From Carnobacterium_A sp036639135 (GTDB lineage: Bacteria > Bacillota > Bacilli > Lactobacillales > Carnobacteriaceae), in assembly GCA_036639135.1 (NCBI GenBank), contig JAVWJE010000024.1, forward strand, positions 1 through 22,912: a stretch of 22,912 nt of DNA, written 5' to 3'. This document shows, in pieces, positions 6,535 through 14,373 of the stretch. A program made the translations under genes and the position numbers. A model generated the notes under the pieces. It did no database searches, was not told the DNA's origin, and was given only the letters and a program-made list of their open reading frames with translations. Positions within the stretch are counted from its first letter, which is position 1. Each line of letters begins with the position of its first letter.

Positions 6535-7923
6535 TTGTCATTAGAATTTGAAACAATAGCAGCTATTTCAACACCACCAGGAGAAGGTGCCATAGGGATT
6601 GTTCGTTTAAGCGGAGAAGAAGCAGTAAAGATTGCTGATCGTGTTTATAAGTCAGGTACAAAAAAATTAATAGAACAAAAAAGCCATACAATTCATTATG
6701 GACACATTGAAAACCCGAAAACAGGTGAAACAGTTGATGAAGTGATGATTTCAGTGATGCGAGCTCCTAAAACTTTTACACGTGAAGATGTTGTTGAAAT
6801 AAATTGTCATGGTGGAATTACATCCGTTAATCAAGTCTTACAAGTTGTTCTTCAATTTGGTGCTCGTTTGGCTGAACCAGGTGAGTTTACAAAGAGAGCA
6901 TTTTTAAATGGACGAATTGATTTATCACAAGCAGAAGCAGTGATGGACTTAATTAGAGCTAAAACGGATAAAGCCATGCATGTAGCTTTGCAACAATTAG
7001 ATGGTAATTTATCAACTTTGATAAGAAATTTGCGTGCAGATATCTTGGATACTCTTGCTCAAGTAGAAGTTAATATTGATTATCCTGAATATGACGATGT
7101 AGAAACGTTAACGTCTCAGTTGTTGGTTGAGAAAGCGAAGATAGTAAAAATACAAATTCAACAATTATTGCAAACGGCTAGCCAAGGAAAGATTTTAAGA
7201 GAAGGATTAGCCACTGCAATTATTGGGCGTCCAAACGTTGGGAAATCAAGTTTGTTAAATTTCTTGTTACAAGAAGAAAAAGCAATTGTAACTGAAGTTG
7301 CTGGAACGACTCGAGACGTTATCGAAGAATACGTTAATGTTAGAGGTGTTCCTCTAAAATTAGTTGATACTGCTGGAATACGCGAGACAGAAGATATTGT
7401 GGAGCGAATTGGCGTAGAAAAAAGTCGTCAAGCTTTAGCAAATTCAGATTTAGTTCTGCTTGTCTTCAATCAAAACGAAACATTGTCTGAAGAAGATAGA
7501 CTATTAATAAAAGCAACGGATCAAAACCACCGTATTGTGATTTTAAACAAAATGGATTTACCTAATCAATTAGATCTAACAAAGCTAGAAGAGCTAGTTG
7601 ATCCAGATTTTATTGTGAAAACCTCCATTCTAACCAAATCAGGCATTGATATACTAGAGGAGAAAATCGCTCATCTGTTTTTTGCAGGAGAAACGGGAGA
7701 AAAAGATGCTACGTATGTTTCTAATGTACGCCACATTGCTTTATTAAATGATGCAGAATCTGCTTTAGATGATGTCATTACTGGAATTGAATCAGGAATG
7801 CCAGTTGATCTCGTTCAAATAGATATGACTCGCTGTTGGGAATTGCTTGGTGAAATTACTGGAGACAGTGTTCAAGACGAACTGTTAACCCAACTATTTA
7901 GCCAATTTTGTTTAGGGAAATAA
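6535..7923 (+). CDS. mnmE: tRNA uridine-5-carboxymethylaminomethyl(34) synthesis GTPase MnmE
   Basis: GTPase that, with MnmG, adds the cmnm5 group to uridine 34 of several tRNAs, using a methylene-tetrahydrofolate carbon. The N-terminal folate-binding domain (about 1-120) begins with the typical TIAAISTPPGEGAIGIVRLS. The helical domain carries a Ras-like G domain: G1 GRPNVGKS (231-238), G2 GTTRDV (257-262), G3 DTAG (278-281) and G4 NKMD (338-341). The C-terminal FCLGK with C459 is the conserved end of the family. Length 462 aa is normal. The start is a TTG at 6535: AGGAG at 6521-6525 is 9 nt upstream, and no in-frame ATG precedes the conserved block. It is expressed from the promoter at 6352 and precedes mnmG by 62 nt with no terminator between them, so an operon is likely. 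Confidence 0.97.
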   Translation: MSLEFETIAAISTPPGEGAIGIVRLSGEEAVKIADRVYKSGTKKLIEQKSHTIHYGHIENPKTGETVDEVMISVMRAPKTFTREDVVEINCHGGITSVNQVLQVVLQFGARLAEPGEFTKRAFLNGRIDLSQAEAVMDLIRAKTDKAMHVALQQLDGNLSTLIRNLRADILDTLAQVEVNIDYPEYDDVETLTSQLLVEKAKIVKIQIQQLLQTASQGKILREGLATAIIGRPNVGKSSLLNFLLQEEKAIVTEVAGTTRDVIEEYVNVRGVPLKLVDTAGIRETEDIVERIGVEKSRQALANSDLVLLVFNQNETLSEEDRLLIKATDQNHRIVILNKMDLPNQLDLTKLEELVDPDFIVKTSILTKSGIDILEEKIAHLFFAGETGEKDATYVSNVRHIALLNDAESALDDVITGIESGMPVDLVQIDMTRCWELLGEITGDSVQDELLTQLFSQFCLGK

Positions 7924-7985
7924 CGTTCAATTAACATTAGTAAATTTGTCTAGTAGATAATAGAAGAAATGAAGGGGATGATTTG

Positions 7986-9881
7986 ATGCAAAAATACGAA
8001 GCAGGCAATTTTGATATTATAGTAGTAGGAGCAGGACATGCTGGTTCTGAAGCAGCTTTAGCTTCAGCGAGAATGGGAAGCAAAACGTTGTTAATCACTC
8101 TTAACTTAGACATGATTGCTTTTATGCCATGTAATCCATCATTAGGTGGTCCAGCTAAAGGCGTTGTCGTTCGAGAAATAGACGCTCTAGGTGGAGAAAT
8201 GGGACGCAACATTGATAAAACGTACATTCAAATGAGAATGTTAAATACCGGTAAAGGTCCTGCTGTGAGAGCTTTACGTGCTCAGGCTGATAAATTTATG
8301 TACGCAAACGAAATGAAACGTACAATTGAAACAACTGAAAATTTAGTGTTAAAACAAGGGATTGCAGAAGAGTTAATTATAGAAGACGGTATCTGTAAAG
8401 GAATCATTACTAATACAGGAGCTATTTATCGTTCGAAAGCTGTTATTCTATCAGGAGGAACCTCTTCTCGTGGACAAATTATTATTGGTGAGTTAAAGTA
8501 TTCTTCGGGTCCGAATAACTCACAACCGTCCATTAAGCTTTCAGAGAACCTAATCGAAAATGGTTTTGAGCTGAATCGATTTAAAACAGGTACTCCTCCA
8601 CGTGTCAAGGCATCGAGCATTAACTATGATTTAACAGTGGAACAACCTGGTGATATTAAAGCGAATCATTTCAGCTATGAAACGCCAACTAGTGCCTATT
8701 TAAAAGATCAATTATCTTGTTGGTTAACGTATTCAAATGAAAAAACTCATAGTATTATTCAAGAAAATTTACATCGTGCACCAATGTTCACCGGTATTGT
8801 TGAAGGGGTTGGAGCACGTTACTGCCCATCAATTGAAGATAAGGTGGTTCGTTTTAGTGATAAACCAAGACACCAAATATTCCTAGAGCCAGAAGGTCGT
8901 CACACAGAAGAAGTTTACGTCCAAGGACTGTCTACTTCACTACCTGAAGACGTCCAAGAAGAGATGTTACACACGGTTGAAGGTCTAGAAAATGCTGAAA
9001 TGATGAGAAGTGGTTACGCAATTGAATACGACGTTGTTGTTCCACATCAATTGCGTCCATCACTGGAAACAAAAACAGTTGAAAATCTTTTTACAGCAGG
9101 ACAAATGAACGGAACATCAGGTTATGAAGAAGCTGCTGGTCAAGGACTAATGGCAGGAATCAATGCAGTTCTTAAAATACAAGGAAAAGAACCCTTTATC
9201 ATGAAACGTAGTGAAGGTTATATCGGCGTGATGATTGATGATTTAGTAACAAAAGGAACAAATGAACCTTATCGATTGTTGACATCAAGAGCGGAATACC
9301 GGTTGTTGTTACGTCACGATAATGCTGATCTCCGTTTAACAGAAATAGGGTATCATTTAGGATTAGCTTCAAAAGAACGGTATGAAACTCTTATTATGAA
9401 AAAAGAAGATGTCGAACGAGAAATGAGTCGCTTAAGCCATACGAGACTAAAACCAACAGTAGAGATTCAAGAATTTTTAGCAGAAAAAAATATTTCTCCA
9501 TTGAAAGATGGTATTTTAGCGCTTGATTTCTTACGTCGCCCAGAGATTTCTTATTGGGATATTCTTAAATTTGCTCCGCTACCATTAGATGAAACATTGT
9601 CTAGAGATGTAGAAGAACAAATCGAAATTCAAGTGAAATATGAGGGATATATCAAAAAAGCCAGTCAAAAAGTAGATAAACTAAAAAGAATGGAAAATAA
9701 ACGAATTCCTGAAAACATTGATTATTCAGCTATCAACGGAATTGCTACTGAAGCAAAACAAAGATTAGCCCTTATACAACCTGAAACGATTGCACAAGCA
9801 AGTCGTATTAGTGGGGTTAATCCAGCAGATATTTCAGTTTTAATGGTTTATGTAGAACAAGGGAAAATTGTGAAAGTATAA
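7986..9881 (+). CDS. mnmG: tRNA uridine-5-carboxymethylaminomethyl(34) synthesis enzyme MnmG
   Basis: FAD-dependent partner of MnmE in tRNA wobble-uridine modification. The dinucleotide-binding motif GAGHAG is at 15-20. The conserved cysteines C49 (FMPCNPSLGGPAKG) and C280 (GARYCPSIEDK) are both present. NGTSGYEEAAGQG and the C-terminal helical MnmE-binding region ending in VYVEQGKIVKV are typical. Length 631 aa agrees with the family (about 625-635). The ATG at 7986 follows AAGGGG (7972-7977); a TTG immediately before it, at 7983, would add one residue and cannot be excluded. The gene closes the mnmE operon, with a long perfect terminator six bases behind the stop codon. Confidence 0.97.
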   Translation: MQKYEAGNFDIIVVGAGHAGSEAALASARMGSKTLLITLNLDMIAFMPCNPSLGGPAKGVVVREIDALGGEMGRNIDKTYIQMRMLNTGKGPAVRALRAQADKFMYANEMKRTIETTENLVLKQGIAEELIIEDGICKGIITNTGAIYRSKAVILSGGTSSRGQIIIGELKYSSGPNNSQPSIKLSENLIENGFELNRFKTGTPPRVKASSINYDLTVEQPGDIKANHFSYETPTSAYLKDQLSCWLTYSNEKTHSIIQENLHRAPMFTGIVEGVGARYCPSIEDKVVRFSDKPRHQIFLEPEGRHTEEVYVQGLSTSLPEDVQEEMLHTVEGLENAEMMRSGYAIEYDVVVPHQLRPSLETKTVENLFTAGQMNGTSGYEEAAGQGLMAGINAVLKIQGKEPFIMKRSEGYIGVMIDDLVTKGTNEPYRLLTSRAEYRLLLRHDNADLRLTEIGYHLGLASKERYETLIMKKEDVEREMSRLSHTRLKPTVEIQEFLAEKNISPLKDGILALDFLRRPEISYWDILKFAPLPLDETLSRDVEEQIEIQVKYEGYIKKASQKVDKLKRMENKRIPENIDYSAINGIATEAKQRLALIQPETIAQASRISGVNPADISVLMVYVEQGKIVKV

Positions 9882-9886
9882 AATAG

Positions 9887-9931
9887 AAAAATCCGTACGA
9901 TTAAGTTATTTCTTAATCGTACGGATTTTTT
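9887..9931 (+). terminator. Terminator of mnmG
   Basis: A perfect 19-bp stem (9887-9905 and 9912-9930) with a 6-nt loop. The 3' arm ends in T residues and the 5' arm starts with A residues, so it could also act on the minus strand. Confidence 0.93.
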
Positions 9932-9943
9932 CCATTGAATGAA

Positions 9944-10103
9944 TTAAACTGTTTTTTCGTTTAAGAATGTTTGAATAATGCGAGTATTCTTGAGATTACC
10001 AATATGAATAACGGTATGCCCATGAAGTGAAATGTATTCATTTCCCCTTACGCATAGAGGAGATGATGATTTCCCCAGGCCATTGTACTTCTTTGATGGC
10101 TTT
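9944..10103 (-). pseudogene. Probable remnant of a TrkA-C (RCK-C) domain gene
   Basis: On the minus strand two frames joined by one base shift read like the C-terminal ligand domain of RCK/TrkA-C proteins, as found at the end of some ClC chloride channels. The first frame gives KAIKEVQWPGEIIISSMRKG. After a +1 shift at a GGGG run (about 10058-10061) the next gives NEYISLHGHTVIHIG, ending at a TAA (9944-9946). The pattern VQWP, then a hydrophobic strand, then RKG, then HGHTVIHIG fits that domain. The first frame is preceded by TGA and no start codon or ribosome site is seen, so the piece is broken at both levels. The similarity comes from memory of the family and is short; an unrelated spacer is possible. 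Confidence 0.35.
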
Positions 10104-10145
10104 TCAGTAGCCAGAAACAGGTCATAAATGAATTCAAAAAGTACT

Positions 10146-10174
10146 TTGCTTTAATAGAAGGAATAGGATATAAT
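10146..10174 (+). promoter_or_regulatory. Promoter of the tRNA-Val gene
   Basis: TTGCTT (10146-10151), 17-nt spacer and perfect TATAAT (10169-10174). The expected start near 10181 lies 10 nt before the tRNA. Confidence 0.75.
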
Positions 10175-10190
10175 CTAAAAGAATGCTTTA

Positions 10191-10263
10191 GGTTCCATAG
10201 CTCAGTTGGGAGAGCACTACCTCGACAAGGTAGGGGTCGCTGGTTCGAGCCCAGTTGGGACCA
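10191..10263 (+). tRNA. tRNA-Val(GAC) with unusual C33
   Basis: A full 73-nt cloverleaf: a 7-bp acceptor stem GGTTCCA/TGGGACC with one G-U pair, D stem GCTC/GAGC, anticodon stem CTACC/GGTAG, variable loop GGGTC, and T stem GCTGG/CCAGT with loop TTCGAGC. Numbering from the invariant D-loop and T-loop bases places G34-A35-C36 at 10224-10226, which reads GUC/GUU (valine). Position 33 (10223) is C, where U is almost universal. Discriminator A73; CCA is not encoded. It has its own promoter and terminator. Reading the anticodon as CGA (Ser) would break the stem and lacks the long variable arm. Confidence 0.85.
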
Positions 10264-10282
10264 TAACAGATTTTATTTTAAA

Positions 10283-10316
10283 GGATTAGACGGTCTTAAC
10301 CGTTTAGTCTTTTTTT
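10283..10316 (+). terminator. Terminator of the tRNA-Val gene
   Basis: A 12-bp stem (10283-10294 with 10299-10310, including three G-U pairs), 4-nt loop CTTA and a seven-T run. Confidence 0.88.
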
Positions 10317-10397
10317 GTTCATAAATTAAGGTCAAAAAAAGTTGGATTAGGCATTGCACTTAGCCTTGATTTGTTATACAGTTATACAGATGAACCT

Positions 10398-10419
10398 GTG
10401 AAACAAACTAGTGTTTCAC
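10398..10419. repeat. Inverted repeat made of two parS-like half-sites in everted order, before rsmG
   Basis: GTGAAACA (10398-10405) and TGTTTCAC (10412-10419) form a perfect 8-bp inverted repeat with a 6-nt spacer. Each is an exact half of the ParB site TGTTTCACGTGAAACA, but the order is reversed. In RNA it makes a hairpin ending 6 nt before the rsmG Shine-Dalgarno. Directly upstream, TTATACAG is repeated in tandem (10374-10389). Confidence 0.7.
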
Positions 10420-10439
10420 ACTATCAAAGGAGTTGTCTT

Positions 10440-11156
10440 ATGAATCCAGAAGAGTTTAAACTAGCCCTTCATAATAAAGGGATTGACGTTACTGAAAAAC
10501 AAATGAAACAGTTTGATAATTATTTAATACTGTTGCAAGAATGGAATGAAAAAATTAATTTAACAGCGATTACTGCAAGTGAAGAAATTTATTTAAAACA
10601 CTTTTATGATTCTATAACAGCTGGATTGTATGTGGATTTTAATAAAGGGGTCCAAAGCTTATGTGATGTAGGTGCTGGTGCTGGGTTTCCGAGCATCCCC
10701 CTAAAAATTATTTTTCCAAAATTAAAAGTAACAATTGTAGATTCTTTAAATAAAAGAATTCAATTTTTAACTATTTTAGCAGAAACATTGCAATTAGAGG
10801 ACGTTTATTTTTATCATGATCGTGCTGAATTGTTTGGGCAAAATAAAAAATTTCGTGAATCTTTTGATTTTGTGACAGCTCGTGCAGTAGCTCGAATGAG
10901 CGTTTTAGCTGAGTTGTGTTTACCGTTAGTAAAAAAAGATGGGGTTTTTATAGCATTAAAAGCCAGCAGTAGCGACAATGAAATGAAAGAAAGTAAAAAA
11001 GCTATTGCAACACTTGGAGGGAAATTTAGAAAAGAATTCATTTTTGAATTGCCTAAAGAAGCTGGGGAAAGACACATCTTGTTAATTGATAAGAAAAAAG
11101 AAACACCCAAAAAATATCCAAGAAAACCAGGGACACCGAACAAAAGTCCTTTATAA
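10440..11156 (+). CDS. rsmG: 16S rRNA (guanine(527)-N7)-methyltransferase RsmG
   Basis: SAM-dependent enzyme that makes m7G527 in the 530 loop of 16S rRNA; loss gives low-level streptomycin resistance in other bacteria. A Rossmann methyltransferase core is visible: NLTAIT (about 40-45), the SAM loop DVGAGAGFPSIPLKI (about 77-91), then VDSLNKRIQFL and VTARAVARMSVL. The basic C-terminal tail PKKYPRKPGTPNKSPL is the usual family ending. The ATG at 10440 has AAAGGAG at 10426-10432; the frame also opens at a TTG at 10371, but that would read through the inverted repeat and is unlikely. Length 238 aa is standard. A possible promoter is TTGCAC (10354-10359) with TACAGT (10377-10382). The position upstream of parA-parB is the classical origin-proximal order of Firmicutes. 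Confidence 0.96.
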   Translation: MNPEEFKLALHNKGIDVTEKQMKQFDNYLILLQEWNEKINLTAITASEEIYLKHFYDSITAGLYVDFNKGVQSLCDVGAGAGFPSIPLKIIFPKLKVTIVDSLNKRIQFLTILAETLQLEDVYFYHDRAELFGQNKKFRESFDFVTARAVARMSVLAELCLPLVKKDGVFIALKASSSDNEMKESKKAIATLGGKFRKEFIFELPKEAGERHILLIDKKKETPKKYPRKPGTPNKSPL

Positions 11157-11206
11157 AAAAAGTGAATAAAGAGCGAAAAATGATAGATCATTTTGAATAG
11201 ATGCGT

Positions 11207-11243
11207 AAGAGAAAGATACGCACTTGTATTCTTTCTCTTTTTT
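11207..11243 (+). terminator. Terminator between rsmG and parA
   Basis: AGAGAAAGATAC pairs with GTAT-CTTTCTCT (one bulged T) and runs into a T tract at 11238-11243. It separates rsmG from parA-parB, so parA probably has its own promoter nearby; TATAAG at 11249-11254 is a possible -10 but has no good -35. Confidence 0.75.
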
Positions 11244-11292
11244 AGTTTTATAAGAATAAGAGACAGTCATGATCATAGATGGAGGGAAAAGA

Positions 11293-12054
11293 ATGGCACG
11301 AATTATAGCAGTCGCAAACCAAAAAGGCGGAGTGGGCAAGACCACTACCACAGTCAATTTAGGCGCTTGTTTAGCTTATTCCGGTAAAAAAGTCTTATTG
11401 GTCGATATTGATGCTCAAGGAAATGCAACTAGTGGATTAGGCGTTCGCAAGGTTGATGTAGAAAAAGACATCTATGATATTTTAGTGAATGAAACCCCCA
11501 TTGAAGAAGTTGTATTGCCTTCTTCTAGAGAAAACTTGTGGGTTGTACCTGCAACGATTCAATTAGCAGGCGCAGAGATTGAACTAACAAATCAAATGGC
11601 TCGTGAAACAAGATTAAAGCAGGCGTTAGCTAAGATTACTGATGACTATGATTTTATTTTAATTGATTGCCCGCCTTCATTAGGACACTTGACGATTAAT
11701 GCATTTACAGCAAGTGATACCATTTTGATCCCAGTTCAATGCGAATACTATGCTCTTGAAGGACTAAGTCAGTTGCTGAACACTGTTCGTTTAGTACAAA
11801 AACACTTTAACCCAGATTTGAAAATTGAGGGTGTATTACTAACAATGTTAGACGCAAGAACGAACCTAGGTTATGAAGTAGTCGATGAGGTTAAAAAATA
11901 TTTCCGCGAAAAGGTATACAAAACAATTATTCCTCGTAACATTCGCTTGTCAGAAGCTCCAAGTCATGGCTTATCGATTATTGATTATGATCCACGCTCA
12001 AGAGGCGCAGAAGTTTATTTGGAGTTAGCAAAGGAAGTGTTAGCGAATGGTTAA
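11293..12054 (+). CDS. parA: Chromosome partitioning ATPase ParA (Soj)
   Basis: ParA-type ATPase that works with ParB to segregate the replication origin and influences DnaA in Bacillus. The deviant Walker A motif KGGVGKTT is at 11-18, Walker A'/B DIDAQGNATSGLG follows at about 40, and the second motif LIDCPPSLG at about 120. The C-terminal part contains NLGYEVVDEV and IPRNIRLSEAPSHGLSI, typical of Soj. I chose the ATG at 11293 because GGAGGG (11281-11286) lies 6 nt upstream and the protein then begins MARIIAVANQ as in relatives; an upstream in-frame start at 11269 lies before this site. Length 253 aa is standard. It overlaps parB by 8 nt, indicating translational coupling. Confidence 0.97.
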   Translation: MARIIAVANQKGGVGKTTTTVNLGACLAYSGKKVLLVDIDAQGNATSGLGVRKVDVEKDIYDILVNETPIEEVVLPSSRENLWVVPATIQLAGAEIELTNQMARETRLKQALAKITDDYDFILIDCPPSLGHLTINAFTASDTILIPVQCEYYALEGLSQLLNTVRLVQKHFNPDLKIEGVLLTMLDARTNLGYEVVDEVKKYFREKVYKTIIPRNIRLSEAPSHGLSIIDYDPRSRGAEVYLELAKEVLANG

Positions 12055-12937
12055 TAAGAATAGTAAAGGTCTAGGTAGAGGGATTGATGCTCTTTTTAGT
12101 GAGTATTCTGATTTAGATAAAATTGATGTTTTAAGCGAGCGGGTTCAAGAGATTGATTTAGAAGAAATTCGTCCGAATCCTTATCAACCTCGTAAAATAT
12201 TTGATGAAGAAGCTCTCGATGAACTAGCTCGTTCAATCAAACAATCTGGTGTCTTCCAGCCTATTATTTTGCGTAAATCGACCATAAAAGGATACGAGAT
12301 CATTGCAGGTGAAAGACGTTTTAGAGCTTCTAAGTTAGCAGGTAAAACAACAATACCAGCAATTATACGTGAATTTGATGAAGAGAAGATGATGGAAGTT
12401 GCTGTTTTAGAGAACTTGCAAAGAGAAGACTTAACATCACTTGAAGAAGCAGAAGCTTATAGTATGTTGATGAAAAAGTTGAAATTAACGCAAGAAGAGG
12501 TAGCTGCTCGTTTAGGAAAGAGCCGTCCATACATCGCAAACTATTTGAGGTTATTAGGTTTACCAGAGGCAATAAAACAAATGCTTCAAGTTAATGACAT
12601 CTCAATGGGACAAGCACGAACTTTATTAGGATTAAAAGATAAAAAACAAATCGTTAAACTAGCTAAGAAGGTCATGAAAGAAAATTTGACTGTTCGTCAA
12701 CTAGAGCAATTAGTTGCTAAAATGAACCATCCCAAAGAACAAAGTGAAAAAATAGAAAAAACAATTAAAAAACCTTATTATATTCGTGAAAGCGAAGAGA
12801 GACTAATGGATAAGTTTGGAACGTCTGTCAAAATTCACGAGAAAGATAAAAAAGGAAAAATTGAAATTGAGTATCTTTCGACCGAAGATTTAACTCGTAT
12901 TTTAGATGTTCTAGATATTCAATTTGATGAGGAATAG
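12047..12937 (+). CDS. parB: Chromosome partitioning protein ParB (Spo0J), CTPase
   Basis: ParB binds parS sites near the origin and slides along DNA as a CTP-dependent clamp, recruiting SMC and stimulating ParA. The N-terminus holds the ParA-contact segment (KGLGRGIDALFSEY). Conserved boxes follow: NPYQPRKIFDEE (about 43-54), GERRFRASKLAG (the CTP-binding arginine box, about 88-99) and VLENLQREDL. A helix-turn-helix (about 142-165) contains LTQEEVAARLGKSRPYIAN. The C-terminal dimer domain ends in EDLTRILDVLDI. Length 296 aa is normal. The start overlaps the parA stop and AAGGAA (12031-12036) serves as ribosome site. Candidate binding sequences in the window are 18826-18841 (15/16 parS) and the everted half-sites at 10398-10419. 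Confidence 0.97.
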   Translation: MVNKNSKGLGRGIDALFSEYSDLDKIDVLSERVQEIDLEEIRPNPYQPRKIFDEEALDELARSIKQSGVFQPIILRKSTIKGYEIIAGERRFRASKLAGKTTIPAIIREFDEEKMMEVAVLENLQREDLTSLEEAEAYSMLMKKLKLTQEEVAARLGKSRPYIANYLRLLGLPEAIKQMLQVNDISMGQARTLLGLKDKKQIVKLAKKVMKENLTVRQLEQLVAKMNHPKEQSEKIEKTIKKPYYIRESEERLMDKFGTSVKIHEKDKKGKIEIEYLSTEDLTRILDVLDIQFDEE

Positions 12938-12964
12938 GTAAATTGAAACAGGAGTGTGAAAAGA

Positions 12965-13153
12965 ATGTACGATCTAAATGATGTAGTCGAAATGAAAAAA
13001 GCTCATCCATGTGGAGAAAATCGCTGGCAAATTATTAGAATGGGTATGGATATTCGAATCAAATGTTTAAAGTGCGGACATATGGTGATGATGCCAAGAA
13101 GAGAGTTTGAAAAGAAAATGAAAAAAGTACTGGAACAAGCTGAGAAAAAATAA
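12965..13153 (+). CDS. DUF951 family small protein with CxxC motif
   Basis: A 62-aa protein of the DUF951 family, regularly found between parB and ychF in Firmicutes; its function is not known. The sequence begins MYDLNDVVEMKKAHPCGENR and continues with a strand-rich body and IKCLKCGHMVMM. The CxxC plus the earlier C-G pair suggest a small metal-binding or OB-like fold. A basic helical tail rich in Lys and Glu ends the protein. The ATG at 12965 is chosen because AGGAG (12950-12954) is 10 nt upstream; a GTG at 12956 would abut that site. It follows parB after 27 nt and precedes ychF by 43 nt, so it likely belongs to the par transcript. Confidence 0.88.
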   Translation: MYDLNDVVEMKKAHPCGENRWQIIRMGMDIRIKCLKCGHMVMMPRREFEKKMKKVLEQAEKK

Positions 13154-13196
13154 TAAAGTATTAAACTAAAATATGAAAAGAAAGAGTGAAATAAGA

Positions 13197-14297
13197 ATGG
13201 CATTAACAGCAGGAATTGTAGGGTTACCCAATGTAGGAAAGTCAACACTTTTCAACGCAATAACAAAAGCAGGAGTAGAAGCAGCAAATTACCCATTTGC
13301 TACAATCGATCCCAACGTTGGAGTTGTTGAAGTACCTGACTATCGTTTAGATCGTTTAACAGAACTAGTTATACCTAAAAAAACTGTACCAACAACATTT
13401 GAATTTACAGATATCGCTGGTATCGTGAAAGGCGCAAGTAAAGGAGAAGGTTTAGGGAATAAGTTTTTGGCAAATATTCGTCAAGTAGATGCCATTTGTC
13501 ATGTTGTACGTTGTTTTGACAACGACAATATTATCCATGTAACAGGTAAAGTTGATCCCATGTCAGATATTGAAACGATTAATCTTGAATTGATCCTAGC
13601 AGATCTTGAATCGGTTGAAAAACGTTATACTCGAGTAGCTAAGATTGCTAGAACAAAAGACAAAGATGCTTTAATAGAAGCAGCTACATTAGAAAAAATT
13701 ATTGCAACATTAGAAAAAGGCGAGTCTGCCCGTACGATTGATTTTAGTGAGGAAGAAGAAAAGTATGTTCAACAATTATTCTTGTTAACAACGAAGCCTG
13801 TGTTATATGTAGCGAACGTTTCTGAAGACGACGTAGCTGATGCGGACAACAATGAGTACGTAAAATTAGTTCGTGATTTCGCTGAAAATGAAAAGTCTGA
13901 AGTAGTCGTTGTGTGTGCTCAAATTGAAGAAGAGATTGCTGAATTAGAAGATGATGAAAAAGAGATGTTCTTGGAAGATCTTGGGATTGCAGAATCTGGC
14001 TTAGATAAATTGATCCGTTCGACTTATTCACTATTAGGATTAGCAACATACTTTACAGCTGGAGTTCAAGAAGTAAGAGCATGGACGTTTAAAAAGGGAA
14101 TGAAAGCTCCTCAAGCAGCTGGAGTTATCCATACCGACTTTGAAAGAGGTTTTATTCGTGCAGAAACAGTTTCGTTTGACGACTTAGATAAGTATGAAAA
14201 CATGCAAGCTGCCAAGGAAGCGGGACGTGTCCGATCAGAAGGAAAAGAATACATCGTGCAAGATGGAGATGTTATGTTATTCCGCTTTAATGTATAA
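13197..14297 (+). CDS. ychF: Ribosome-binding ATPase YchF (Obg family)
   Basis: Conserved OBG-family P-loop protein that binds ribosomes and prefers ATP over GTP; it is linked to translation and oxidative-stress response. The P-loop GLPNVGKST begins at residue 8, the switch region DIAGIVKGASKGEGLGNKFL follows at about 68-87, and the G4 position reads NVSED instead of NKxD, as expected for ATP preference. A helical insertion lies at about 130-200 and a TGS domain at the C-terminus (about 280-366, with FTAGVQEVRAWTF and VQDGDVMLFRFNV). The ATG at 13197 gives MALTAGIVGLPNVGK; an in-frame start at 13173 is upstream of it and the Shine-Dalgarno for either is weak. Length 366 aa is typical. No clear terminator follows. 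Confidence 0.96.
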   Translation: MALTAGIVGLPNVGKSTLFNAITKAGVEAANYPFATIDPNVGVVEVPDYRLDRLTELVIPKKTVPTTFEFTDIAGIVKGASKGEGLGNKFLANIRQVDAICHVVRCFDNDNIIHVTGKVDPMSDIETINLELILADLESVEKRYTRVAKIARTKDKDALIEAATLEKIIATLEKGESARTIDFSEEEEKYVQQLFLLTTKPVLYVANVSEDDVADADNNEYVKLVRDFAENEKSEVVVVCAQIEEEIAELEDDEKEMFLEDLGIAESGLDKLIRSTYSLLGLATYFTAGVQEVRAWTFKKGMKAPQAAGVIHTDFERGFIRAETVSFDDLDKYENMQAAKEAGRVRSEGKEYIVQDGDVMLFRFNV

Positions 14298-14373
14298 TAA
14301 GAGGACTAATGCCCTCCACCTATGATTAGTTTATAATGAGTAAGTTTTAAGATTCAATAAGGAGGCTTTTCGA

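Noticed and set aside
6774..6789. parS-like TTTTACACGTGAAGAT in mnmE
   Set aside because: Only 12 of 16 consensus positions match and the right half is poor; expected by chance in coding sequence.
10191..10263. tRNA-Ser(CGA) reading of the tRNA gene
   Set aside because: Shifting the loop by one base breaks the anticodon stem, and the long variable arm of tRNA-Ser is absent.
10374..10389. Tandem TTATACAG as DnaA boxes
   Set aside because: Each differs from TTATNCACA at two or more positions and no cluster of boxes or unwinding element is near; oriC is not in this window.
10814..11191. Minus-strand frame of 125 codons opposite rsmG, and similar antisense frames elsewhere
   Set aside because: They mirror conserved genes, have no ribosome sites and show no domain features.
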